NCBI RefSeq assembly: GCF_000496835.1
Contig: NZ_KI543236.1
Coordinates: 1,303,296 to 1,367,295 of the forward strand
DNA length: 64,000 nt
Direction of reading: 5' to 3'
DNA from: Thalassobacillus devorans MSP14
GTDB lineage: Bacteria; Bacillota; Bacilli; Bacillales; Halobacillaceae
Under the pieces are notes generated by a model. That model did not search any database and was not told the origin of the DNA. It was given only the letters and a program-made list of their open reading frames with translations. How positions within the stretch are numbered: the first letter of the stretch is position 1; each line of letters opens with the position of its first letter. This document shows, one piece after another, positions 7,928 to 16,659 of this stretch. The position numbers and the translations under genes are program-made.

Positions 7928-7963
7928 TGCGCCTTCAGCAAATGGGAGCTTACTTATCCCTAT

Positions 7964-9457
7964 TTAGAATTGATAAATCTTTCTGTATTTTCCTGTGAGA
8001 TAGTTCACCAAATAATCAGGGTTCAGTTGTTCTCCTGTGACATCAGTCAGTATTTCCAGTGGCTTCTTCATACTTCCATATTGATGAATGTTTTCTGTAA
8101 GCCACTCTTTGATACTGGTAAAATCACCATCGCGTATCACTTGATCGAAATCAATATCTTTTTCCATCCTGTTATAGAATTGCGCAGCATACATATAACC
8201 TAAGGCATAGGAAGGAAAATAACCGAAGCTTCCACCAGCCCAGTGAACATCCTGAAGTACACCCTCCGCATTATTTCTGGGACGGATGCCTACATACTCC
8301 TCCATTTTATCATTCCATAATTCCGGCAGGTCTTTCACCCTAATGTCTCCGGCAATCAAAGCTTTTTCAAGTTCATACCGCACCATGATATGTAACGGGT
8401 ATGTCAGTTCATCTGCTTCAATTCGAATATAAGATGGTTTCACTTCATTGATCGCTTGATAAAACGGTGCAAGCTGAAGCGTGCTGAATGAATCAGGTGC
8501 ATAGGACTTGAATAAATCATAATGATTTTCCCAGAAGGCTTCACTTCTGGCAATGAAATTTTCCCAGAACAGTGATTGAGACTCATGAATTCCCATTGAA
8601 GTACCATCAGCCAGTGGTGTAAATGCCAATTCAGGATTAATATTCTGTTCATATAAAGCATGCCCGCCTTCATGGATGGTACCGAATACTGCAGTTCGGA
8701 AATCCTTCTCATCGTATTTAGTCGTAACACGGACATCATTGATATTCAATCCAATTGCAAAGGGATGGACGGTTTCATCCAACCTTCCCGCTTGAAAGTC
8801 ATACCCCATACGTTCAAGTATCTCCAGACTGAATTTTTCCTGCTTCTCTTTTGGAAAGTGGCCTTGCAGCACAGAAGGATCCGGTTTGCTCGCTGAACGT
8901 TGGATTTTTTCCAATAGTCCCGACAACGATTTTCTCACCTTAGGAAAAACTTCATCCAATACAGCTACCGTCACGCCAGGTTCATAGTTATCCAATAAAG
9001 CGTCATAAATATGATTTTTGTATCCCCAATACCCGGCAAACTTCTGGTTGTACGCCACAACTTGTTCTAAATAAGGCTGGAAGCTTTCAAAATCATCTTT
9101 CTCTTTTGCCTCTTCCCATACCGCTTCTGCATTCGATTGAAGCATGACATATTCTTTATATTCTTCTGCAGGAATTTTTGCGCTGCGCTCGTAACTCTCT
9201 TTCGACTTCTCTACTGCTTTTTTGATGATTTCGTTGTCTGTATTGCCCTCTAATTCTTCAATATAAGCTTTCATCTGGTCAGATGTAGTGATTTGATGTA
9301 CTTTCTGTGATATTATCCCGATCACTTCAGAACGGTTGCCGATTGCTTTTTTAGGCGCCATTGTTCGCATATCCCAAAACATCAAACCCAGTGCTTCTTC
9401 ATATGAAGACTTTTCTTTCAATAAATCGAGAAAATCCTTTTCCAACGCTTTACTCAC
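7964..9457 (-). CDS. ypwA: Carboxypeptidase, peptidase family M32 (YpwA type)
   Basis: A 497-residue cytoplasmic zinc carboxypeptidase. The HEXXH motif is HEGGH at residues 262-266, with the distal glutamate in the following HESQSLFWENF stretch typical of M32. The family removes C-terminal residues broadly, with poor action on some end residues. Length matches B. subtilis YpwA (about 500). The start is GTG with GGGGGAAG upstream. It is followed on its strand by the structured repeat, and 11 bases separate it from the methyltransferase gene upstream, so the two may be co-transcribed. Confidence 0.92.
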   Translation of the reverse strand: MSKALEKDFLDLLKEKSSYEEALGLMFWDMRTMAPKKAIGNRSEVIGIISQKVHQITTSDQMKAYIEELEGNTDNEIIKKAVEKSKESYERSAKIPAEEYKEYVMLQSNAEAVWEEAKEKDDFESFQPYLEQVVAYNQKFAGYWGYKNHIYDALLDNYEPGVTVAVLDEVFPKVRKSLSGLLEKIQRSASKPDPSVLQGHFPKEKQEKFSLEILERMGYDFQAGRLDETVHPFAIGLNINDVRVTTKYDEKDFRTAVFGTIHEGGHALYEQNINPELAFTPLADGTSMGIHESQSLFWENFIARSEAFWENHYDLFKSYAPDSFSTLQLAPFYQAINEVKPSYIRIEADELTYPLHIMVRYELEKALIAGDIRVKDLPELWNDKMEEYVGIRPRNNAEGVLQDVHWAGGSFGYFPSYALGYMYAAQFYNRMEKDIDFDQVIRDGDFTSIKEWLTENIHQYGSMKKPLEILTDVTGEQLNPDYLVNYLTGKYRKIYQF

Positions 9458-9468
9458 ACAGCTTCCCC

Positions 9469-10605
9469 CTATTTCGGCCGCTTTCCAAAAAACTGATAGT
9501 AGTCAGTTTGAATGTAACCATTGAATAACTTCCGCTTTTTAGATGCCTGCCGTCCATAAATTTTTTCGAAATTCGAATGGGAAGTCAGAACGTAGACACT
9601 CCAGGAAGGATGATCTCGCATAATCCCCCCTAAATCTCTGTACATTGCTTCTACTTCTTCCCGCTCCCCGATTCGTTCTCCATAAGGAGGATTAGACACG
9701 AGGTAGCCATTTTCCTGCTTTGGACGTAAATCTTTTACCTGCATCTGTTTCCATTGGACCAAGTCACCCAGTCCAGCTTCCATAGCATTCGCTTTTGAAA
9801 TTTCAATCATACGATGATCGATATCATAACCTGTAATATCTAAGGGCTGGTCGTATTTGGCGTGGTCCTCCGCTTCCTGAAACGCATTATCCCATGTTGT
9901 TTGTGGAATCCAGTCCCATTCCTCCGAAGCGAATTCTCTATTAAATCCCGGGGCGATATTCTGCCCGATTAAAGCAGCTTCAATCGCTATAGTTCCTGAC
10001 CCGCAGAACGGATCGACAAATGGCTTATCTGGTGTCCAGTTTGTCAGTTGTACCAGCGCAGCAGCCAGGGTCTCCTTTAAAGGTGCTTCCCCTTGTCCGG
10101 TACGATAACCTCTTTTATGCAAACCACTGCCTGAAGTATCAATTGTCAGCAATGCGGTGTCTTTATGCAATGCAATTTCTACACGGTAAAATGCCCCATC
10201 TTCTTTCAACCATGAAGCTATTCCATGGCGTTGCTTCATCCTTTCGACAATTGCTTTTTTAACGATTGACTGACAATCAGGAACACTGTATAGTTTTGAT
10301 TTTACAGACTTACCAATGACCGGAAACTCGCCATCTTCTGGTATGTAGGTTTCCCAGGGAAGTGCCTTCGTCTTTTCGAATAACTCATCAAAACTGTAAG
10401 CCTTGAATTTTCCTACCTGAAGTTTGATGCGATCAGCTGTTCTTAACCAAAGGTTTGCACGTGGGATTGCGGATACATCAGCCTCAAAGGTTACCCTGCC
10501 ATTCTCCACTTCTACATCTTTGTAACCTAAATTCTTCACTTCCTGAGCAACAATTGATTCGAGACCCATTGCTGCGGTAGCAATCAAGGTGACTTTTTGC
10601 GGCAT
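9469..10605 (-). CDS. ypsC: THUMP-domain class I SAM-dependent RNA methyltransferase (RlmL/YpsC type)
   Basis: A 378-residue protein with an N-terminal THUMP RNA-binding domain followed by a Rossmann methyltransferase domain. FVDPFCGSGTIAIEAAL is the SAM-binding motif and NPPYGERIG is the catalytic motif of N2-guanine methyltransferases. By family it modifies 23S rRNA (RlmL-like), though the exact nucleotide is not provable here. I chose the ATG at 10605, preceded by AAAGGAAT; an upstream in-frame ATG at 10626 lacks a ribosome-binding site. It lies downstream of rnpB as in B. subtilis. Confidence 0.88.
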   Translation of the reverse strand: MPQKVTLIATAAMGLESIVAQEVKNLGYKDVEVENGRVTFEADVSAIPRANLWLRTADRIKLQVGKFKAYSFDELFEKTKALPWETYIPEDGEFPVIGKSVKSKLYSVPDCQSIVKKAIVERMKQRHGIASWLKEDGAFYRVEIALHKDTALLTIDTSGSGLHKRGYRTGQGEAPLKETLAAALVQLTNWTPDKPFVDPFCGSGTIAIEAALIGQNIAPGFNREFASEEWDWIPQTTWDNAFQEAEDHAKYDQPLDITGYDIDHRMIEISKANAMEAGLGDLVQWKQMQVKDLRPKQENGYLVSNPPYGERIGEREEVEAMYRDLGGIMRDHPSWSVYVLTSHSNFEKIYGRQASKKRKLFNGYIQTDYYQFFGKRPK

Positions 10606-10639
10606 AAAAATTTCATTCCTTTTCATCGTTAGTTATAAT

Positions 10640-10680
10640 AAAAAACCCTTCCTAACGCAATGACTGCATTTAGAAAGGGA
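10640..10680 (-). terminator. rnpB terminator
   Basis: CCCTTTCTAAATGCA and its near-complement TGCGTTAGGAAGGG, followed by a T run on the minus strand, form a strong hairpin just past the 3' end of RNase P RNA. Confidence 0.85.
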
Positions 10681-10692
10681 TTGTTTCAAAGT

Positions 10693-11092
10693 CAGACCTT
10701 TGAATACTTTGTAAGCCATGTTCTGTACCATCGTACTGCCAGCGGTGGTCAACCTCGTACTCCGGTGGTAATCATCTATCTGCAAGCATTACGCTTGCCT
10801 CTTGTCAGGTTCATTTCCCTTCGAAGAGTGCCCCTACCTTCATTTGGGTTGCTCGCTCATGGGGTTTACCTCGTTCCACTCAAAGCATTTCTACTTTGAC
10901 TACGTCACTGTGGCACTTTCAAGGTTGGAATGCCATATCCAAAAGGACTTAGGCATTTTCCCTGCCGTTAGCCATAAGGCTACCCTGACTTATGGTTTCG
11001 TCAGGCATGAACACTACAGGCATCTCAGCCTGTGCGAGCATGGACTTTCCTCTGCATATAATATGCAGCGATTACCCAAGTATTCAAAACTG
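10693..11092 (-). ncRNA. rnpB: RNase P RNA, Bacillus (B) type
   Basis: The minus strand from about 11090 reads closely with B. subtilis rnpB. Visible conserved segments are GGGTAATCGCTGCA, GAGGAAAGTCCATGCTCGCA, GAAAGTGCCACAGTGACG, GGTAAACCCC and ATAGATGATTACCACC. The 5' end (TTGAATACTT) pairs with the 3' end (AAGTATTCAA) to form helix P1. It is the catalytic RNA that removes tRNA 5' leaders. Ends are placed by analogy and may be off by several bases. Reading frames predicted here on either strand are artefacts. Confidence 0.96.
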
Positions 11093-11099
11093 CTTTATT

Positions 11100-11128
11100 A
11101 TTTTACCTGGTTGACAAATTACTGTCAA
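11100..11128 (-). promoter_or_regulatory. rnpB promoter
   Basis: On the minus strand TTGACA, 17 bases, then TAAAAT. The expected start lies a few bases on, at the mature RNA 5' end. A second, extended -10 element (TGCTATAAT, -10 at 11139-11144) lies just upstream and could give a longer precursor. Confidence 0.75.
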
Positions 11129-11185
11129 CGGAATAACCATTATAGCATACATTTTAAAGAATTGTACAAGCCAATTATTGGTAAC

Positions 11186-11512
11186 TTATGAGTCAGCGTA
11201 TTTCTTTCCGAAAACAGCTTTTTCTAAATTAGAGAGGCGCTTCAATACATCATAATTCACTTGATGGTTAGGCGTCTGCGCCTGAGTTTCATTTTGGACT
11301 GGACGGCTTCTGGTAGCCTCTCTTGCAGGTGTACGTTTCAACCGTTCATTCTCCTGTTTTAAGCGCTCAATTTCCTGGTTGAAGACATCATAGTCCTGAA
11401 TAATCAAATCCAAAAACTCATCCACATCTTCCTGATTATAACCTCTCATAGATGTTTTAAAATCTTTTTCTAATATCTGTTTACCATCTAAATTTAATTT
11501 ATCATTGATCAT
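11186..11512 (-). CDS. gpsB: Cell division protein GpsB (DivIVA-like)
   Basis: A 108-residue coiled-coil protein. The N-terminal DivIVA-like membrane-binding domain (KDFKTSMRGYNQEDVDEFLD) is followed by a helix with heptads (QEIERLKQENERLK), a variable linker, and the C-terminal hexamerising motif (VLKRLSNLEKAVFG). GpsB shuttles class A penicillin-binding proteins between septum and side wall and docks PBP1 via the N-terminal domain, which is relevant to ponA in this window. I chose the ATG at 11512, with AGAGGTG seven bases upstream. Gene order rnpB-gpsB-ypsA-cotD matches B. subtilis. Confidence 0.94.
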   Translation of the reverse strand: MINDKLNLDGKQILEKDFKTSMRGYNQEDVDEFLDLIIQDYDVFNQEIERLKQENERLKRTPAREATRSRPVQNETQAQTPNHQVNYDVLKRLSNLEKAVFGKKYADS

Positions 11513-11588
11513 CAGTATCACCTCTATTTACACACCTTACTCCTATTTTTCCAAAAAGGAGCATGAATGTCAATTTTTTATTGTAGCT

Positions 11589-12152
11589 TTATTGGCTCCA
11601 GTAATCCGGGTCTGCCATTTGTATTTGCTCCACTGTTTCCTGGAGATCAAGTGGTGTTATATAAAATATCTTATAATCGTTTTTTTCCTCGGCAGCTAAC
11701 GCTTCTTTACGAAAAAAATCGGGACTTCCCGGTGTGTCCTGATCATAAAGCATCAAAGCACCATCAGAATGGTTAACCAAAAACTGATCCTTCGCTTTAA
11801 ATTGAAATGGACCCTGATATTCCTTTTCATAAACAGGTTTATAAAAATCGGCCAGCATGGACATTTCTTCATAGCGGCTTTTCATTTCATCCGGCCATCG
11901 TGATTCCTGATTGATAAAAGGTGGTATGAAGCCCAGCTGGACATCATACTGTTCTTTTAAGTCCATCACGACTTCTGCAGCCCATAATTCTACTCCCATC
12001 TGTCCTGATATCAATACCCATTCCATTCCCTCTTCTAACATAGCTGTCAGCTTTTTTTTCAGCGCTTCCTTGATGTAGAAGATCCGTGGATCGTCATTTT
12101 TAAAGATGCCTAATTCCATAGGTTTATAGCCGGTAACTACCATTGTTTTCAT
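11589..12152 (-). CDS. ypsA: YpsA-family protein (DUF1273, SLOG superfamily)
   Basis: A 187-residue protein beginning MKTMVVTGYKPMELGIF. VTGYKP and the glycine motif ISGQMGVELWAAE are hallmarks of YpsA, a SLOG/Rossmann-like fold thought to bind a nucleotide-type ligand. In other Firmicutes YpsA overproduction perturbs cell division, and its gene neighbours gpsB. I chose the ATG at 12152, preceded by AAGGAG nine bases away, not the ATG 66 bases upstream. Molecular function is unresolved. Confidence 0.9.
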   Translation of the reverse strand: MKTMVVTGYKPMELGIFKNDDPRIFYIKEALKKKLTAMLEEGMEWVLISGQMGVELWAAEVVMDLKEQYDVQLGFIPPFINQESRWPDEMKSRYEEMSMLADFYKPVYEKEYQGPFQFKAKDQFLVNHSDGALMLYDQDTPGSPDFFRKEALAAEEKNDYKIFYITPLDLQETVEQIQMADPDYWSQ

Positions 12153-12223
12153 AAAAATCGGCTCCTTGAACGGATTCCCTTCTATATCAGTATATCTCAA
12201 ACCTATGTAGTCATCCAAACATT

Positions 12224-12254
12224 AAAAAAAACGAGCATCTGTCAGATACTCGTT
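12224..12254 (-). terminator. cotD terminator
   Basis: AACGAGTATCTG and CAGATGCTCGTT arms followed on the minus strand by eight Ts, about ten bases past the cotD stop. Confidence 0.85.
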
Positions 12255-12264
12255 TATGAAATGA

Positions 12265-12765
12265 TTAATCACGCCACCAAGGGTGATGGCAGCCTTTACC
12301 CATGTGACACATCCCCGGTCCCATAGGGCCGCATTGAGCTCCTTGAGGTGGCATGTTGTCATCTTCAACTCCTGCAACTTGCGGGCCCATTCCCTGGGGC
12401 ATCATCCCCATCGGAGGTCTTGGCCCCATCTGCGCTCCTGCTACTTGAGGGCCCATTCCCATTGGAGGTCTTGGTCCCGTCTCAGCTCCAGCGACTTGAG
12501 GGCCCATTCCCATTGGTCCTGTCATTTCAGGACCCTGAGGCGGCATAAAGACATCCTCGGAGTCGAAAGTATTCATTACTGATTGTGTCTGCGGGAAGTG
12601 GTGCATGTTCCTGGTCAAATGATGATTCATGATGGTGGTATGCGTAGGATGAATATAATCTACTTCATTCTGGAAGTAATTATTCTGGACACAGTGTCTA
12701 GTCGGGCAGACGACTTGCTGTCTCGGGCGGGTTTGCCCGGGACCCATACAGTTTTTATGATGCAT
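12265..12765 (-). CDS. cotD: CotD-family inner spore coat protein with Pro/Gly/Met repeats
   Basis: A 166-residue protein. The N-terminal third is rich in His, Cys and Asn (HPTHTTIMNHHLTRNMHHFP) and matches B. subtilis CotD, an inner spore coat protein of about 75 residues. The extra length is a repetitive C-terminal part in which PMGMGPQVAGA-like blocks recur about three times, ending in a Cys/His tail (CHMGKGCHHPWWRD). The start has AAAGGGG upstream. A sigma-K-type promoter precedes it. Synteny (gpsB-ypsA-cotD) supports the call. The expanded repeat is unlike B. subtilis CotD. Confidence 0.85.
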   Translation of the reverse strand: MHHKNCMGPGQTRPRQQVVCPTRHCVQNNYFQNEVDYIHPTHTTIMNHHLTRNMHHFPQTQSVMNTFDSEDVFMPPQGPEMTGPMGMGPQVAGAETGPRPPMGMGPQVAGAQMGPRPPMGMMPQGMGPQVAGVEDDNMPPQGAQCGPMGPGMCHMGKGCHHPWWRD

Positions 12766-12803
12766 CTTTCATTCCCCTTTCTGTAAGATTCATCTTTCAT
12801 AAT

Positions 12804-12832
12804 TAGGGTATGTACTGGGTCCATAACATGTA
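12804..12832 (-). promoter_or_regulatory. Probable sigma-K promoter of cotD
   Basis: On the minus strand TACA, 16 bases, CATACCCTA. The -10 is a perfect match to the sigma-K consensus CATAnnnTA, with AC at the -35 position. Late mother-cell expression fits a coat protein. Confidence 0.65.
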
Positions 12833-12892
12833 CTGAGGCAAATAACCATTTTATAAGCACCTGTCCTATAAAGATGCAGGTGAATTTCCATT

Positions 12893-12922
12893 AAAAAAAG
12901 CACCCGGGATATACCAGGTGCT
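12893..12922 (-). terminator. cdd terminator
   Basis: AGCACCTGG and CCCGGGTGCT arms with a short loop, followed by seven Ts on the minus strand, 16 bases past the cdd stop. Confidence 0.85.
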
Positions 12923-12937
12923 CTATGTAAGGAACTA

Positions 12938-13339
12938 TTAGTCGTTAGATAAATCGCTTTGCGCAAAAGAGAATGGTAATAATTCTTCCATTGTAAGGGT
13001 TTTGACATCTCCTTTGAGGTTGGTGGTGTGAATCTTCATATCATTCGGGAAAAATTCACTCATCACTTGCCGGCAGGATCCACATGGGGGTACAGGACGC
13101 TCTGTATCCGCCACGACAGCCATTTCCTGAAATTCATTCTCTCCCTCTGCAATCGCCTTAAAAATAGCGACTCTTTCTGCGCAGCATGTTACCGGGTAGG
13201 CTGCATTTTCAATGTTGCATCCCTCATAAGTCTTCCCGGATTTAGTCATCAGCGCAGCACCAACTTGAAATTTTGAATACGGCGTATAGGCACGCTCACG
13301 GATTTTTTTTGCTTTATCTATCAAATCTGCTTTTGTCAT
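12938..13339 (-). CDS. cdd: Cytidine deaminase
   Basis: A 133-residue homotetrameric-type cytidine deaminase for pyrimidine salvage, converting (deoxy)cytidine to (deoxy)uridine. The zinc ligands and proton shuttle are visible: Cys53-Ala-Glu55 and Cys86 with Cys89 (PCGSC). NIENAAYP contacts the nucleoside. Length and motifs match B. subtilis Cdd (136 residues). The start has GGGAGGG upstream. Unlike B. subtilis, where cdd sits near era, it is monocistronic here, with its own promoter and terminator. Confidence 0.95.
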   Translation of the reverse strand: MTKADLIDKAKKIRERAYTPYSKFQVGAALMTKSGKTYEGCNIENAAYPVTCCAERVAIFKAIAEGENEFQEMAVVADTERPVPPCGSCRQVMSEFFPNDMKIHTTNLKGDVKTLTMEELLPFSFAQSDLSND

Positions 13340-13369
13340 TTTTATCCCTCCCCTATTATTGGGAAGATA

Positions 13370-13407
13370 AGTATAATTGATGCTAATTAAAATGTAAAGC
13401 GTTTACA
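13370..13407 (-). promoter_or_regulatory. cdd promoter with overlapping inverted repeat (cre-like)
   Basis: On the minus strand TTTACA, 17 bases, TATACT form a good sigma-A promoter. The -35 lies within TGTAAAGCGTTTACA (13393-13407), an almost perfect inverted repeat that resembles a catabolite-responsive element with one extra base. A repressor bound here would block cdd and could also affect the divergent exporter. The regulator is inferred. Confidence 0.55.
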
Positions 13408-13519
13408 ATCAGCGGCAACAATATTGTCAAAATTACTTCTAAAAAGTTACAAACATGATAAAGTGGGTATATATCTGTATAACTTTTGTAAAGATATTTT
13501 AAAAGGGGGAGCTTTCTCA

Positions 13520-16500
13520 ATGGCCACAATTTTGCGATACCGAAAAATCGTCTGGGTTTTTATATTATTATTACTATTTACTGGAATATTTACATATTTT
13601 CAGTTGCCAAAACGTGAAATACCAGAAATAAATGTCAACCTGACTTCTCTTTCTACTGTCTATCCAGGAGCTACACCTCAAGAAGTGGAACGAACAATTA
13701 CCAATCCTTTGGAGTCTGAACTTTCATCTATCAATGGAATAGAAGAAATCTCCTCAGCTTCCACTACTGGATTTTCAACTATTACTGCTACGCTTGCCGA
13801 CGGGGCAGATAAAGACAACGTCAACTCTAAAATTCAGCAGGCAGTTTCTGATGCTTCACGGAATTTCCCTGATGAAGCAAAGTCGCCTGAAATAGAAACA
13901 GACCTGATGATGTCAGCTGCTGCTTCTTACCATCTGATAGCGGATAATTATGAAACTTTATATAACCTTCATGGGACTTTGGAGAAATGGAAAGAGGAAC
14001 TAACTAATATCAATGGGGTCGAGGCAGTCGAAATTAAGGGGCTTCCGGATAGAGAAATAAAGTTGACCCTCAATAACGAAAAGCTGAACGATAATAAAGT
14101 GTCCCCTTTTCAAGTGATTGACTCCGTCAACAAAGAGTTGGCTCCTGATGCTATTGGTACTACCGAGAAAAATGATAAAATTTATCAATTGGTTATGGAA
14201 AACAGGACTAATATCGATAGCCTTACGGACATAAAGGTAGCGCAGGGGGAAGATGGACCCATATTGGTTCGCGATGTGGGAAAAGTCAATACCGATACGG
14301 TAGAGCCAGAAGACTTAATAACCTTTGAAGGCAAACCGGCGTTGTCAATCACTCTTTTGGCTGAAGAAGGCGTAAATATGTCATCGCTGCAAAGCGAAGT
14401 ATCCAACAGTGTTGACGAGCTTTCTGCTGATTTACCTGATGAGGTGAAGACAGACAGATTCTATACGCAAAATACGATCATAGAAGAAGTGTTCACAAAC
14501 CTGCTGACATCCTTTGCCGTTTCACTGTTAGCGGTATTTTTTATCATGATCATCGGCTTACAGATCTCCTCTGCCATTTTGGTAGGTTTAGCGGTACCTA
14601 TATCCATTATCATCGGTTTGATTCCTTTGCCATACACTGGGGTAGACCTGAACCAGATTTCGATAATCGGAATGATCATAGCAATCGGGATTCTGGTAGA
14701 CGATGCAATTGTAGTAAACGATAACGTCCAGCGTCGCTTACAACTTGGAGATGCCCCATTAGAAGGGACAATTAAAGGAGTTAAAGAAGTAGGTCTCTCC
14801 ATCATCACTTCTACTTTGATGATCATATTCAGTTTCCTTCCGTTAACCTTCCTGTCTGGAAGTAATGGTGATTTTATCAGAGCGCTGCCGATGGTATTGA
14901 TACTGACAATTATCGCTTCGACAATAATGGCTCTGACTTTTATTCCAACGATACAATATGCCCGTAATAAAAAAGCTTCATCCAAACCGGGCAAAAAAGC
15001 CGGGCTTCTTGGGGGAGTTTTTACCAGAATGGAAAATCTTTATGCAGACCGGCTTCTTCCTAAAGTGACGAAACGTCCCTGGACGACTGGTTTGCTCGGT
15101 TTATTAGCCTGTGTCCTGCTGGCATTGCTGATTCTTAAAATACCTTTTGAATTTTTCCCAAGTGCTGACCGGCCGGAGGTCACCGTTTCAGTGACATATC
15201 CCCAAGGTACCACTCTGGAGGAAACCAAAGAATCAATTGAAAAAATGGAAGAATTTCTGGTTGATAATAATACTACCATAACAGAAACTGCAGTATATGC
15301 AGGAAGCGGTCTGCCTAACTTGTTCAGTTCCGGCCTGGAAAGATCCGGTGAAAATACAGGACAATTATTGGTAAGGATCGACAGGGAGAAGACAAGTGCA
15401 ACAGCTTTTATCAATGATTGGGAAAAAGAATTGAGAAGTGAATTCGAAAACGCCGAAATCTTCTTGGATACTATTGAGTCTGGTCCCCCTGCTTCACCAC
15501 CTATCGTGTTGAAAATTCAAGGGCCGGAATTGGATCAGCTCATCCAATTCTCCAAAGATATCCAATCCCGTTTTGCCCAGCTGGAAAGCTTAGATTTGAC
15601 TACCCTGAACGCAGGTAGTGAACAGCCGTTTATCCGTTACCAGCTCGATCGGGAGCTGCTGGCTGAAAACAACATTACGGACGAACAGGTAACTTCACTT
15701 TTACAGGTCGCAAATACCGGGATACCGATGGGGATATTTGATAACGGTAAAGAACGGCTGCCTATTACTGCCATTGTAGATGATGGGAAAGTAAATGGAG
15801 TGAATCTCGAAGATTTACAGGTCACTTCTCAATCAACCGGTCCCAATCAGAATCCATCAGTAAAACAGCCGTCGTCAATTTTCTCCCTCGAGGAGATTAT
15901 TACAAAAGAGGAATTTACCCAGGCAGGGGCAATCCCCCATCTGGATGGAAAAAGAACCTTCACCCTGGAGGCTTATCCTAAAAAGGGCGAAGAAACAACA
16001 TTCGAACGAGAAGCAAATGACTTAATTGCTGAGATAAAGAAAGAGGTACCCGAAGATTATCAGGTATTTCAAACTGGGGAATCAAATGCCCGAACGGAAT
16101 TTTTCATTGAAGTGGCAAAACTGTTCGTAATTGTTTTATTTTTGATTTACTTGACGATTGCGATTCAATTCAATTCCTTGACGATGCCACTTTTGATTAC
16201 CAGTTCGGTATTCTTAGCTGTAACGGGTGCAATCATCGGTTTGTTCGTATTCGGTCAGCCGCTAAGTTTCCTCGCTGTGTTAGGAATCGTTTCTTTATCA
16301 GGGATTGCGGTAAGGAACTCCGTAATTCTCGTGGAATTCATCGAACAGAACCGTAATCGTTATGAGACGATTGTCGAAGCAGTAACACAGGCTGGAAGAG
16401 CAAGGTTAAGGCCGATCATTTTGACTTCTTTGACTTCTATCGCCGCACTTGCACCAATTATTTTTACTGGAGATGTATTATTTCGACCATTGGCCATATC

Positions 16501-16591
16501 CATTGTCTCCGGGTTGTTATTCTCTACCCTGCTTACATTGTTGCTTGTACCAGCTTTTTATTTGATGCTCTTCCGTATTAGACGCAGGTAA
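13520..16591 (+). CDS. RND-family efflux permease (SwrC/AcrB type)
   Basis: A 1023-residue inner-membrane transporter with the standard RND layout: one N-terminal helix, a large external loop, six helices, a second external loop and five more helices. Visible motifs include the paired aspartates in the fourth helix region (GILVDDAIVVNDNVQRR) and the C-terminal AVRNSVILVEFIEQ. Gram-positive members such as B. subtilis SwrC export surfactin and toxic compounds; others export lipids. I chose the ATG at 13520, preceded by AAAGGGGGAG; an in-frame ATG at 13424 lacks a ribosome-binding site. No membrane-fusion partner gene is adjacent. Substrate unknown. Confidence 0.9.
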   Translation: MATILRYRKIVWVFILLLLFTGIFTYFQLPKREIPEINVNLTSLSTVYPGATPQEVERTITNPLESELSSINGIEEISSASTTGFSTITATLADGADKDNVNSKIQQAVSDASRNFPDEAKSPEIETDLMMSAAASYHLIADNYETLYNLHGTLEKWKEELTNINGVEAVEIKGLPDREIKLTLNNEKLNDNKVSPFQVIDSVNKELAPDAIGTTEKNDKIYQLVMENRTNIDSLTDIKVAQGEDGPILVRDVGKVNTDTVEPEDLITFEGKPALSITLLAEEGVNMSSLQSEVSNSVDELSADLPDEVKTDRFYTQNTIIEEVFTNLLTSFAVSLLAVFFIMIIGLQISSAILVGLAVPISIIIGLIPLPYTGVDLNQISIIGMIIAIGILVDDAIVVNDNVQRRLQLGDAPLEGTIKGVKEVGLSIITSTLMIIFSFLPLTFLSGSNGDFIRALPMVLILTIIASTIMALTFIPTIQYARNKKASSKPGKKAGLLGGVFTRMENLYADRLLPKVTKRPWTTGLLGLLACVLLALLILKIPFEFFPSADRPEVTVSVTYPQGTTLEETKESIEKMEEFLVDNNTTITETAVYAGSGLPNLFSSGLERSGENTGQLLVRIDREKTSATAFINDWEKELRSEFENAEIFLDTIESGPPASPPIVLKIQGPELDQLIQFSKDIQSRFAQLESLDLTTLNAGSEQPFIRYQLDRELLAENNITDEQVTSLLQVANTGIPMGIFDNGKERLPITAIVDDGKVNGVNLEDLQVTSQSTGPNQNPSVKQPSSIFSLEEIITKEEFTQAGAIPHLDGKRTFTLEAYPKKGEETTFEREANDLIAEIKKEVPEDYQVFQTGESNARTEFFIEVAKLFVIVLFLIYLTIAIQFNSLTMPLLITSSVFLAVTGAIIGLFVFGQPLSFLAVLGIVSLSGIAVRNSVILVEFIEQNRNRYETIVEAVTQAGRARLRPIILTSLTSIAALAPIIFTGDVLFRPLAISIVSGLLFSTLLTLLLVPAFYLMLFRIRRR

Positions 16592-16659
16592 TTTTTCATT
16601 TACTTCCTTAGTAATTCTTCTGTCAATGGAGATACTATGCAACTAAGGAGGGTGATTGA

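Noticed and set aside
10660-11191. Open frames of up to 129 codons on the plus strand
   Set aside because: They lie antisense to RNase P RNA, whose sequence and structure are conserved; no ribosome-binding sites.
12847-12886. CACCTG/CAGGTG hairpin between cotD and cdd
   Set aside because: The stem is short with a long loop and no T tract; too weak to call a terminator or regulatory RNA.
14461-15414. Antisense frames of 177 and 124 codons
   Set aside because: They are shadows of the RND exporter gene; composition follows the coding strand.
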